Of a DNA stretch of 6,272 bases, positions 1-5,755 are shown one piece after another. Position 1 is the stretch's first letter, and each line of letters starts with the position of its first letter. The position numbers and the translations under genes are program-made. The stretch covers positions 1-6,272 of the forward strand of contig CAIRDL010001025.1 in assembly GCA_903877345.1 (NCBI GenBank). Reading direction: 5' to 3'. The notes beneath the pieces were generated by a model. That model was not told where the DNA came from. It did no database searches and was given only the letters and a program-made list of their open reading frames with translations. This DNA is from an uncultured Oscillochloris sp. (GTDB lineage: Bacteria; Chloroflexota; Chloroflexia; Chloroflexales; Chloroflexaceae).

Positions 1-2708
1 AGGTAATGCAAGAGCTGGATCCCCTGCTGACTCAATGTTGCTTGTTGCTCTGGGGAAGGCCAGTCATACATCTGAACCAGCATATGCAGATTCTGCTGAG
101 GCGCGACCGTGTTGATCATCTGCATCAGCTTCACGTCAACCCCTGGCTGTGGGATAAATCGGCGTGATTGCAGCGCAATTTCATAGGGGTCTGGATGTGA
201 TGAAACGTTGGCTGTGCTCACCTGGTGGGTTGCCGCATAGGCTGACGCAAGCTGTTCCGCAGTCAATGCATTGCTCGTAAAGCCGTTGGTGCAATCCCCG
301 AGGATAAAGCCCGTGTATTTCTCGACTTTTACATCGTCAACCCACGGGCCTTCCATGTTTACGATCCCATCGCTCGAGAATGAAAATCCAATCCAGACTG
401 ATGAGTCCCCGGAGTAGCTACTAAACCCGATCTCCTTGAGTGACCAGTCATAGCTGCCCGAGAAGTTATAGCCGCTAAAGTTTGAACCGTCGTTCGAGAC
501 GCCAACAAAGACCTTATCATAGTTGGTCTCAGTCTGGAGCCACAGGTTAAATGTCAGCTTGGCGTCAGAGGCGTCGCTCAGATCGAAGGGGCCATAGATC
601 ATCCATGACACCATATTCGGTGGATACTTGTTGGTAGCTGGATCCAAGCCGTTGATGCCGCCATTCGCAGGCCAGGCGGCCCAGTTTCCACCGGTATGGC
701 GGTAATCATCATCATCCCACAGGAACTCGCAGCCATCGCTACTTATGTCCAGAACGGACCATGCGCCTGAGGGGAATGCCCCTTCAAACGATTCAACCAT
801 AACCTCTGACCAGCCGAATGCGGTTGACGACGGTGGTGTCAGGGGAGCCTGAGAGGGTGGTTTGCTCTCCGTGACTGGGCGGGACACGCTAAGCGCGTCA
901 GGGGCAAGCCGTTGGATCGCTGGGGAGCCTGGCGGATCGGAGGTGATCTGCACCAGCGGCCCCGTGGCGGTATAGGTGGCCTGGAGTAAGGCGTACACCA
1001 GGGTGCCCTGATCGCCAGGGACAGTGTCGCGCATCTGGAGCGTCCAGATGCCCTCGGCTGGTACTCCAGCAAAGTCCGTCAATACCAGATTTGCCGTCAG
1101 TTGTCCTGGCTCGATCTGGCTGAGTGCGGTCAGCGGAACGCGCTTCCCTGTTGCCTGCTGCACGAGTTCGACCTCAACTTGCTCGGGATGCGGATGATTG
1201 AGCGCATATTTGAGGGCCAGGGTGGCAATAGAGGCATCGGGCGGCGCATCTGAGAGGACAAAGTTGCGGGCAAGCCATCTGTTGTTGTCGCCGAGCGTTG
1301 TCTGCGCTGCCGTATTCGTGTATGGCCCACAGCCACCCGAGGTACTCCAGGTGAAGGTCTGCGCCCAGACATTATCGCTTTCGTTCGATTCAGCCACGAC
1401 ATTGTCCACATCAGTCACGATCTTGAGCGTATGCGCGCCTACCGAGGGGACGATGTTGAGAGCCCAATCCTCAATGTAGGCGTAGTAGTTCTGGCCTAAC
1501 CCGTTTGTGTTCCAACATTGCACTTCAGTGTTGTCAAAGTAGAGGCAGCTGCGAAACGTATTGGCGATACTGGCGTTAGAGTTGATGAGGGCCCAATCAA
1601 TATAGGTGTTCTGGTTAGTATACAGGCTATTTACAGTGTAGGTGCCCGTGGTGTTGGCGGGTACGATGGGATAATCCCAGCCGCTTGGGGTGTAGGGGGT
1701 GAGGTTCGGTTGAGATGGTATGTATTTCTGGAGCACTATATCATCAATAAATGGCCCGTCATCAACGTTGCTGCTGTCACTTGTGAAGTCAAAGGCGATC
1801 CATACATTTGAGGAGCCTGCCAGATTGCCCAGTGTGGGAACTGTGGTCAGATCAAAATTGACGAACTGCCAGCCACTCGAGTCTCCGCTTACACGGTACC
1901 CATAGAAGTCTGTGCCGTTTGTCGAGGCATACCAGTTCAACCAATCATAGTTCTGCTCAGACTGATTCCAATAGTAAAATTGCAACTCAGCAGCAGCTGC
2001 GTCACGCAGATCAAAAGGCCCATACACCATCCAGGATTGTGCATTGTTCGGATAGTAGTAGGTTTGTGGGGCTACGCCGTTAGCTCCACCTCGTGCAGGC
2101 CATGCGCTCCAAGAGTTTGTGTGAGGTCTATAGTTATCGTCATCCCAAAAATACTCACCATCCATAGTTCCATTATTGTCAAATGTCCTCCAATTAGTAT
2201 TAGGAAATACTCCCTCAAATCCTTCACTCATGATGGTAGTCCAGCCCACCGTTGTCGGGATGAGCGGGTCAACCAGACTGGTTTTATCGTGGGACGAGGG
2301 GGGGGCAGTGAGCGCAGACGGCGTCAACTTTGTAGGGTTGTCTGGTGTGTGGGCAGGCTTCGGCACTGTGGTCTCAAATACGGCGGGCTGTCCGATGGTG
2401 GCGGTACTATTGCTGCGGATTTCTCCCGGCGGTACCGGGTTGCTGGTGGCAGGCGTAGGTTCAACGACCGGTGCCAGGGCGACACTGGTGGTTAATGTGC
2501 TGCTGCCGATCAGGTGAGGATAGGCATCGGAGATCTGAAGGGGCCTGGCTTGAGCCGCCAGGGGTTGCATCTGCCTTTGTGGCTGCTTCCGCTCAGCGAC
2601 CTGATAGGCAAGTGCTGGTTGTTCTTGGGCGGTGAGGTGTAAAGGCAACACTGTGAAGAGAAGTGTAACCAGTACCAAGATGGAAGGGTATCGTCCGTAA
2701 CCTCTCAT
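1..2708 (-). CDS. Large secreted multi-domain protein, probable S8 (subtilisin-like) peptidase, 3' end cut by window
   Basis: The frame is open from an ATG at 2708 to base 1 without a stop (902 codons seen), so the C-terminus is missing. Domains by residue: 1-28 signal peptide (Arg residues, then a hydrophobic run such as ILVLVTLLFTVLPL, with A-x-A-like sites after it); about 30-155 low-complexity linker rich in Pro, Thr and Ser; about 156-329 a MAM/lectin-like beta-sandwich (FEGVFP, EYFWDDDNY, YGPFDL motifs); about 333-454 a CARDB-like adhesion domain (ends with AHTLKIVTDVDNVVAESNE); about 484-579 a domain like the proprotein-convertase P domain (LNHPHPEQVEVELV, AEGIWTLQMRD); about 633-798 a second beta-sandwich copy; about 850-902 a stretch (HMLVQMYDW, GIQLLHY) resembling pro-regions of Chloroflexota subtilases. 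The catalytic Asp/His/Ser would lie past the window edge, so the peptidase call is inference. The product is probably exported. It lies 48 bp after a lipoprotein gene and is probably co-transcribed with it. An adhesin or carbohydrate-binding protein is the main alternative. Confidence 0.85.
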   Translation of the reverse strand, partial: MRGYGRYPSILVLVTLLFTVLPLHLTAQEQPALAYQVAERKQPQRQMQPLAAQARPLQISDAYPHLIGSSTLTTSVALAPVVEPTPATSNPVPPGEIRSNSTATIGQPAVFETTVPKPAHTPDNPTKLTPSALTAPPSSHDKTSLVDPLIPTTVGWTTIMSEGFEGVFPNTNWRTFDNNGTMDGEYFWDDDNYRPHTNSWSAWPARGGANGVAPQTYYYPNNAQSWMVYGPFDLRDAAAAELQFYYWNQSEQNYDWLNWYASTNGTDFYGYRVSGDSSGWQFVNFDLTTVPTLGNLAGSSNVWIAFDFTSDSSNVDDGPFIDDIVLQKYIPSQPNLTPYTPSGWDYPIVPANTTGTYTVNSLYTNQNTYIDWALINSNASIANTFRSCLYFDNTEVQCWNTNGLGQNYYAYIEDWALNIVPSVGAHTLKIVTDVDNVVAESNESDNVWAQTFTWSTSGGCGPYTNTAAQTTLGDNNRWLARNFVLSDAPPDASIATLALKYALNHPHPEQVEVELVQQATGKRVPLTALSQIEPGQLTANLVLTDFAGVPAEGIWTLQMRDTVPGDQGTLVYALLQATYTATGPLVQITSDPPGSPAIQRLAPDALSVSRPVTESKPPSQAPLTPPSSTAFGWSEVMVESFEGAFPSGAWSVLDISSDGCEFLWDDDDYRHTGGNWAAWPANGGINGLDPATNKYPPNMVSWMIYGPFDLSDASDAKLTFNLWLQTETNYDKVFVGVSNDGSNFSGYNFSGSYDWSLKEIGFSSYSGDSSVWIGFSFSSDGIVNMEGPWVDDVKVEKYTGFILGDCTNGFTSNALTAEQLASAYAATHQVSTANVSSHPDPYEIALQSRRFIPQPGVDVKLMQMINTVAPQQNLHMLVQMYDWPSPEQQATLSQQGIQLLHY
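315..812 (-). repeat. Second copy of the internal beta-sandwich module (residues about 633-798)
   Basis: It has the same motif order as the first copy: FEGAFP, an acidic WDDDD run followed by YRHTGG, WAAWPANGG, SWMIYGPFDLSDA, TETNYD, then a VWIGFSFSSD strand and GPWVDD. It is a few residues shorter than the first copy. The two copies flank the CARDB-like and P-like domains, giving the protein a module-CARDB-P-module arrangement before the putative peptidase pro-region. Confidence 0.75.
1722..2243 (-). repeat. First copy of an internal beta-sandwich module (residues about 156-329 of the secreted protein)
   Basis: It shares with the second copy an ordered set of motifs: W-x-x-(I/V)-M-x-E-x-FEG, FP, E-(Y/F)-x-WDDD-x-YR, W-x-AWPA-x-GG, NG-x-x-P, YP-x-N, SWM-x-YGPFDL, an NYD motif and a W-I-(A/G)-F-x-F-(T/S)-S-D strand ending in V-x-DGPFIDD or equivalent. 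The DNA has diverged, so this is an old protein-level duplication. The fold call (MAM/concanavalin-like jelly roll, as in immune inhibitor A-type proteins) is from family knowledge. The module is probably carbohydrate- or protein-binding. Confidence 0.75.
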
Positions 2709-2714
2709 GGTGTA

Positions 2715-2718
2715 CTCC
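2715..2718 (-). promoter_or_regulatory. Ribosome binding site for the large secreted protein
   Basis: On the minus strand GGAG is followed by six bases and then ATG at 2708. This supports the chosen start, which also places the signal peptide at the very N-terminus. Confidence 0.7.
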
Positions 2719-2756
2719 AGACCTTGAGGCGATGGTTGAGTGTGCAGGAGTCTCTT

Positions 2757-3278
2757 TCAGCGTGGTACACCCCACAGAGGCGTACCATTTTCCTGATAGC
2801 TATTAGTTTGAGCTATAAATGTGCGACTAAAATATCCGGCTTGAGTGGCCTGTCCATCAGGCCATACACTGTAATACCAGTAGTGCATATTCAGACAGCC
2901 TGTAGCGCAGTCGCCTTCTCCCTGAGAGAAGATGATATCCCAATGGTCGCCTCGCTCAAAAACCTGGATATTCGCCCTGTTGAAAGGGGTGGGGGTTAAG
3001 GTGACAGGAATATCAGCGACTTCTGGAAAGCGTTGCTGTACCAGATGAATAGCTTCTAGTGCTGATTGCACCTGCTGAGTTGCCGATGTAGTCCTAACCG
3101 GAGGCTCTAGCGCTGCATGGGTGGCCGTGGGGGTTGCTACCCGGGAGGGCGTCGCTGTGATGCGGGTGAGTGGTTGTGGTCTGATGACTTCCGTTGGCTT
3201 GATGATAGGAACGGTCGTGCAAGCGCTTAGACTCAGCAAGAAGACGAAGTTGGTGGCCGAGATAATGTGTCTGATCAT
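2757..3278 (-). CDS. Putative lipoprotein, unknown function
   Basis: 173 residues. The N-terminus is a lipoprotein signal: a short hydrophobic segment (FVFLLSL) ending in a lipobox L17-S18-A19-C20, so Cys20 is the expected lipidated residue and the mature protein is expected to be membrane-anchored on the outside. Residues about 21-65 are a Pro/Thr-rich linker. Residues about 66-173 form a small folded domain with an amphipathic helix (VQSALEAIHLVQQRFPEV) followed by beta-rich sequence. This contains a close Cys pair (Cys124 and Cys128 in GDCATGC) beside an aromatic run (HYWYYSVW). I do not recognise a named family. Similar GDC-x-x-GC plus HYWY patterns occur in uncharacterised Chloroflexota lipoproteins (from memory). 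The gene ends 48 bp before the large secreted protein on the same strand, suggesting an operon. The start at 3278 is chosen because it puts the lipobox at the usual distance; the ribosome binding site there is weak. Confidence 0.8.
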   Translation of the reverse strand: MIRHIISATNFVFLLSLSACTTVPIIKPTEVIRPQPLTRITATPSRVATPTATHAALEPPVRTTSATQQVQSALEAIHLVQQRFPEVADIPVTLTPTPFNRANIQVFERGDHWDIIFSQGEGDCATGCLNMHYWYYSVWPDGQATQAGYFSRTFIAQTNSYQENGTPLWGVPR

Positions 3279-3426
3279 AAGTTTCTTGTTATTTGGGCTT
3301 GTAAAGAAATATGCGATATAACTGTATGGATGGGCCTGTGTTCATAGTATAAATCAGTAGCTTTATATTAAAGCGAAAGGGTTATTATTTATGAGTTGAG
3401 ATACCATTACCGGGGTTAATATATTC
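3279..3426 (-). promoter_or_regulatory. AT-rich upstream region with a possible promoter for the lipoprotein/secreted-protein unit
   Basis: This stretch is much richer in A+T than its surroundings. On the minus strand a TATACT hexamer lies at 3346-3351, about 70 bases before the lipoprotein start, and could be a -10 box. I see no good TTGACA-like -35 element 16-18 bases upstream of it, only the weak CTTTAA. The region has no coding signal on either strand. The promoter call rests on position and composition only. Confidence 0.25.
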
Positions 3427-3684
3427 TTAACTTGTATATATTTTCAACTCCCTCAGGCGCAATGCAAAAGCCTGTGGGGAACCATCCCGGATCGGGGAAA
3501 AACCTCTGTTCTGGTTCAAAGCAGCGGTCACAAAGGCGTTGGTCAACTTGTCAAACGGCGTATACACAAGTTTCTTCTGCACTATCTTCACTTGGTCGCG
3601 CACCGATGCCAGAAAGTTGATTTGGCCCAAGTACAGCCCTAGTAGTCTGTCAGCGGCCCATACGGCGTAAATGGGACAATACAA
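3427..3684 (-). pseudogene. Remnant of a transposase N-terminus
   Basis: The minus-strand frame contains LLGLYLGQINFL and then QKKLVYTPFDKLTNAFV. This resembles the N-terminal part of transposases common in Chloroflexota, which typically read Q-K-x-V-x-(H/Y)-TP-x-DKL-x-DAF before an AGA-x-GLVEIN segment. The resemblance stops after AFVTA: the next residues (ALNQNRGF...) are unrelated and the frame stops at 3427. An intact transposase of this kind would be several hundred residues long, so this is a 5' fragment of about 45-50 recognisable residues. The nominal start is a TTG with no clear ribosome binding site. Family assignment is from memory; a chance ORF is possible but less likely given the motif. 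Confidence 0.5.
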
Positions 3685-3704
3685 ACGTCGCTGTCACCAG
3701 CCGC

Positions 3705-3754
3705 CACGCGATCAGCGTGTCCAGTCATGTCCATCTAGCCTATACGCTATCTAG
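3705..3754 (+). repeat. 50-bp direct repeat, copy 1
   Basis: Fifty bases identical to 3830-3879. The unit holds two small palindromic parts: ACGC-gatca-GCGT near the start and TAGC-ctatac-GCTA near the end. Copy 1 is followed at once by the 60-bp segment bounded by GCGTCAGG/CCTGACGC. Perfect identity implies a recent duplication or a mobile-element end. Confidence 0.9.
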
Positions 3755-3814
3755 GCGTCAGGTTTCCCGGCAAAATGGCGTCAACTTAGAGCCAGATTCA
3801 GCATTGCCTGACGC
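3755..3814. repeat. 60-bp segment bounded by 8-bp inverted repeats
   Basis: GCGTCAGG at 3755-3762 is the exact reverse complement of CCTGACGC at 3807-3814. The segment lies between the two copies of the 50-bp repeat and begins exactly where copy 1 ends. It encodes nothing visible. It may be a tiny element or a remnant of an IS end; an 8-bp match could also be chance. Confidence 0.45.
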
Positions 3815-3829
3815 ACCCCAGTGTACCAT

Positions 3830-3879
3830 CACGCGATCAGCGTGTCCAGTCATGTCCATCTAGCCTATACGCTATCTAG
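3830..3879 (+). repeat. 50-bp direct repeat, copy 2
   Basis: Identical to 3705-3754 at an offset of 125 bp. Its last three bases (TAG, 3877-3879) coincide with the first bases of the MITE-like element that begins at 3877, so the repeat boundary and the element boundary meet. Confidence 0.9.
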
Positions 3880-4017
3880 TACTAGATTTTGGTACGAAAT
3901 GCATCAGGACGCCATGAAACGACCCTATACCTGGCTTGGTTTTAGCCCGTTCTGATGCGGTGCGCGTTGACTGATGGCCTTCCTATGCGCCTCGTTTCGC
4001 ACCAAAATCTAGTACTA
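3877..4017. mobile_element. 141-bp MITE-like element with 25-bp terminal inverted repeats
   Basis: The left end (3877-3901) begins TAGTACTAGATTTTGGT and the right end (3993-4017) is its reverse complement with 2 mismatches in 25 bases. An inner inverted pair (GCATCAGGA at 3901-3909, TTCTGATGC at 3950-3958) lies between. No ORF of note is present, so the element is non-autonomous. Both ends finish in TA, which fits TA target duplication as used by IS630/Tc1-mariner-type transposases; that family link is inference. The right TA (4016-4017) is also the first TA of the next element. Confidence 0.75.
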
Positions 4018-4117
4018 TCGCAATCCTACACAGGTTGTGAAAAGGAGTTGAGCCTTTAGGCGGCTCTACCCGGCTAAAGCCTCGACTCCGCACAATAATC
4101 TCCATAGGATTGCTATA
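4016..4117. mobile_element. 102-bp hairpin MITE-like element, copy A
   Basis: The ends are inverted: TATCGCAATCCTA at 4016-4028 and TAGGATTGCTATA at 4105-4117, with one mismatch. Inside is a long imperfect hairpin: an arm beginning GGAGTTGAG pairs with the arm ending CTCGACTCC, around a CTTTAGGCGG/CCGGCTAAAG core. It belongs to the same family as 4541-4632, which has matching ends (TATAGCAGTCCTA) and the same GGAGTC-AAGGCTTTAG-CGGCT core. Terminal TA dinucleotides suggest TA target duplication. No coding capacity. Confidence 0.75.
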
Positions 4118-4133
4118 AGACGGCCTGAGCAGA

Positions 4134-4215
4134 TTTCAGTAATCGTGCGGAGTTGTTTCAGTAATTGCGCGGAGTTGTTTCAGTAATTGCGCGGAGTTGT
4201 TTCAGTAATTGCGCG
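4134..4215 (+). repeat. 22-bp tandem repeat, nearly four copies
   Basis: Units start at 4134, 4156, 4178 and 4200 with TTTCAGTAAT. Units 2 and 3 are identical, unit 1 differs at two bases, and unit 4 matches for its first 16 bases before GC-rich sequence takes over. There are no spacers, so it is not a CRISPR array. The 22-bp period is about two helical turns, as in iterons or operator arrays, but no replication gene lies nearby. The remaining bases to 4308 are GC-rich and show nothing I can name apart from the ribosome binding site of the next ORF. Confidence 0.9.
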
Positions 4216-4308
4216 ACGCGGTCGCGGCGGCGGTTAGCGAGAAGCGCGGCGGGGCGGCCAAGGCAGAAAGGCTGGCCCACACGTGCCGTATGAACAGGGG
4301 GGAAATCT

Positions 4309-4545
4309 ATGGGACGGACATCAGCACGCAGTAAAAAACCATCGAAGGGAAAGACATATAAGTCGCCGATTCACGAGTGGATAGACTCGGTGATGTTCGT
4401 GTTCGTAAACTGGGATGCGGCGAGGAGCCGCGACGAAACGTTGAAGGTCGAAGCCTGTGCCTTCGCCTGCGCCGAGGAGTTTCGTTTGCTCCAAGCTCCA
4501 GTCGAGCTTGTGCGATCAATGGGACGAAGCGCAGGGCTGGTATAG
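4309..4545 (+). CDS. Hypothetical protein, 78 residues, possibly truncated at its C-terminus
   Basis: ATG at 4309 is preceded by a strong purine-rich ribosome binding site (AGGGGGGA, six bases before the start), the best argument that this is a real gene. The N-terminus is very basic (GRTSARSKKPSKGKTYK), then an IHEWIDSVMFVFVNW segment, and a helix-like stretch with two Cys (LKVEACAFACAEEFRLL). I do not recognise the family. No signal peptide or membrane segment is evident. The stop codon TAG at 4543-4545 lies inside the terminal inverted repeat of the MITE-like element starting at 4541, so the last codon or two and the stop come from the element. The original gene may have been longer. It is the only plus-strand gene candidate here and has no operon partner. 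Confidence 0.45.
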   Translation: MGRTSARSKKPSKGKTYKSPIHEWIDSVMFVFVNWDAARSRDETLKVEACAFACAEEFRLLQAPVELVRSMGRSAGLV

Positions 4546-4632
4546 CAGTCCTATCCAGGTCGTAAAGAGGAGTCAAGGCTTTAGTCGGCTGAAGCCTTGA
4601 CTCCTCTTAGCAACCAGTTTAGGTTTGCTATA
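4541..4632. mobile_element. 92-bp hairpin MITE-like element, copy B
   Basis: Terminal inverted repeats TATAGCAGTCCTA (4541-4553) and TAGGTTTGCTATA (4620-4632) enclose a perfect 17-bp stem. The left arm is 4565-4581 (begins AAGAGGAGTC), the loop is 4582-4591 and the right arm is 4592-4608. Ends and core match the element at 4016-4117, so the two are copies of one family about 525 bp apart. The stem would be a very stable RNA hairpin in either transcript direction and could act as a transcription stop for the upstream plus-strand ORF. Confidence 0.8.
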
Positions 4633-4824
4633 CGAGATACTCCCCAGGAATAACGCCGTCCAGGATGGCTGGACGCACGTGAGCGCGACGAGCGCCTCCG
4701 TGATGCTCACGCGCACGAATCGGCGAAACCATACCCATAGCTTCAGGCTGACGGAGAGAGTCACGGGCATTCCTTCTGACCGTGCTTCCACAGCCAAGGG
4801 ACGCTCGTGACCCCAGACAAGCCT
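4633..4824. other. No convincing gene
   Basis: Several frames are open here on both strands because GC is high, but none has a good ribosome binding site or a recognisable family. The most protein-like is a minus-strand stretch starting near 4770 (MPVTLSVSLKLWVWFRR...) that runs into the MITE-like element at 4632. It could be the remains of a gene cut by the element, but I would not annotate it as one. Confidence 0.4.
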
Positions 4825-5347
4825 CTACGCGGTCTGGTCGGTGGCAACCACCGCAGGCTGAGACCTGACTGGCAACGAACGACGCCCCCGGCAGCACAAC
4901 CGGGGGCGTCCGTGTGTCTCTGCGCCGTCCATCCATGCGCGAGCGCCCGCGTGTGTTTGAGGAGGGCTGCGGAACTGGTCGAAACCGAGGCTGGTGTGCG
5001 CGTCGCACAGGCTGGTGAGGGTTTCGCCGAGCAGCCCTTCGTCACACCCGCCCGCGATGGTGCGTTGGTTGGCCGCCACGAGGTACGAACCACGCGCCGC
5101 CCTTCACCGTGATGCGGGTCGGCGGGGGAGCACCCTCAGCTTTCAGGGCGTGGAGCACATCGAGCCGCCCGTGGCCTTCCACGAGTTTGCCGGTGGCCTC
5201 ATTCAGCGCCAAGGGCTGCGTGAAGCCCCAGCGGGTCATGGAGGTGCGAAGGGCGGCGAGGTCGTGCTGTTTGGGGTTGCGGGGGGCGTGTAACAGAGTC
5301 GCAAGGGCGGTGTACACGATGCGGATTTCGGCGCTGGCACTGGACAT
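4825..5347 (-). pseudogene. ParB-like nuclease-domain protein, broken by deletion and frameshift
   Basis: The first frame (ATG at 5347) gives a ParB/sulfiredoxin-like N-terminal domain: IRIVYTALATLLHAPRNPK, then LRTSMTRWGFTQPLALNE, then the GHGR signature (VEGHGRLDVLHALKAEGAPP). In intact relatives a segment follows that reads VPV...A-x-AYL-x-A-NR or similar. Here the frame goes astray after GGAWF and ends at 5042. The expected continuation (YLVAANQRTIAGGCDEGLLGE, followed by GFDQF) is in another minus frame from about 5091 downwards. The join lacks roughly 15-18 residues, so a non-multiple-of-three deletion near 5090 explains both the gap and the frameshift. After GFDQF (about 4975) family resemblance fades and the 3' end is probably also degraded. 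Such genes occur in phages, plasmids and integrated elements, often beside DNA methyltransferases. The start has an AGGAG ribosome binding site. Confidence 0.7.
4881..4910 (-). terminator. Strong GC-rich hairpin, possible terminator of the ParB-like gene
   Basis: GACGCCCCCGG (4881-4891) and CCGGGGGCGTC (4900-4910) form a perfect 11-bp stem with an 8-base loop. It lies just past the last recognisable ParB-like residues on the minus strand. There is no T-run after it on either strand, so it is not a textbook intrinsic terminator; it may be a structural repeat. Confidence 0.4.
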
Positions 5348-5356
5348 GGGGAATGG

Positions 5357-5361
5357 CTCCT
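5357..5361 (-). promoter_or_regulatory. Ribosome binding site of the ParB-like pseudogene
   Basis: AGGAG on the minus strand, nine bases before the ATG at 5347, supports that start. It overlaps the stop codon (TAG at 5360-5362) of a short upstream minus-strand frame. Confidence 0.55.
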
Positions 5362-5409
5362 ACTCGGTGGGTGCTTTGCCCCCCCGTGGAGCACCGTCGC
5401 TGAACGCAG

Positions 5410-5437
5410 ACACGCGCCTCCAGAAGGGGGCGCGTGT
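5410..5437. repeat. GC-rich hairpin upstream of the ParB-like gene
   Basis: ACACGCGCC (5410-5418) pairs with GGCGCGTGT (5429-5437), a perfect 9-bp stem around a 10-base loop. No T-run follows. It resembles in style the hairpin at 4881-4910, so the two flank the ParB-like pseudogene. Role unknown. Confidence 0.5.
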
Positions 5438-5663
5438 GTCGCTGCTCAGGTTGTCGTATCGTCGCTTGGTCAAGGGGGTGCAAGCGGTGAGAGCGGCACG
5501 CATAGCGGTTGCAACGTTCCTACCTACCCTCGGTTGGCGACTGAAGGTGCGCCTGCGGAGCCGGAGCCGCCACGGTATGGGGCAAGGAGGCGGTGTCCAT
5601 GCACCCAAGGGTTCTGACGGGCGACGCAAGATATTGCGTCTCTCCAAAACCACCCACCCACTC

Positions 5664-5711
5664 AAAAAAATCGCGATCCGAACGGGTGGGGAAGGGCGGC
5701 CCCTTCCCCAC
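5664..5711 (-). terminator. Probable terminator region after the FGE-like gene
   Basis: On the minus strand an 11-bp perfect stem (GTGGGGAAGGG, loop GCCG, CCCTTCCCCAC; 5711-5686) lies about 45 bases after the stop codon. Fifteen bases further on is a run of seven T (5670-5664), preceded by the palindrome TCGCGA. Stem plus T-run fits an intrinsic terminator, but the gap between them is longer than usual. Confidence 0.45.
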
Positions 5712-5755
5712 ACCCCATCCCCCGCGTTCCGCACCCAGAACACAGAGGACAGGAT

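Larger units (their letters stand above)
5348..5685. other. Intergenic stretch between the FGE-like gene and the ParB-like pseudogene
   Basis: No family-level coding signal. One short minus-strand frame (5360-5503, 47 residues, starts MRAALTACTPLTKRRYD) stops inside the ribosome binding site of the ParB-like gene, a spacing typical of linked genes. However, it has no recognisable relatives and only a weak, distant Shine-Dalgarno, so I do not call it a gene. The hairpin at 5410-5437 lies within it. Confidence 0.4.

Noticed and set aside
1980..2517. Overlapping plus-strand frames of 171 and 113 codons
   Set aside because: They run opposite to the 902-codon exported protein, which shows clear domain motifs throughout; these are antisense shadows.
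4134..4221. CRISPR array
   Set aside because: The 22-bp units are directly adjacent with no spacers and no cas genes are present.
4309..4576. An 89-codon minus-strand frame opposite the small plus-strand ORF
   Set aside because: No ribosome binding site of note, Arg/Ser-rich shadow composition, and it starts inside the MITE-like element; the plus-strand ORF has the better start signal.
4628..5008. A 126-codon minus-strand frame (and a 110-codon one at 4761-5093)
   Set aside because: High-GC open frames with no family motifs, spanning the strong hairpin at 4881-4910; the ParB-like residues are in another frame.
5360..5503. Small minus-strand gene of 47 codons whose stop overlaps the ParB-like ribosome binding site
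   Set aside because: The spacing is suggestive, but there is no family match and no good ribosome binding site, and a hairpin lies inside the frame.
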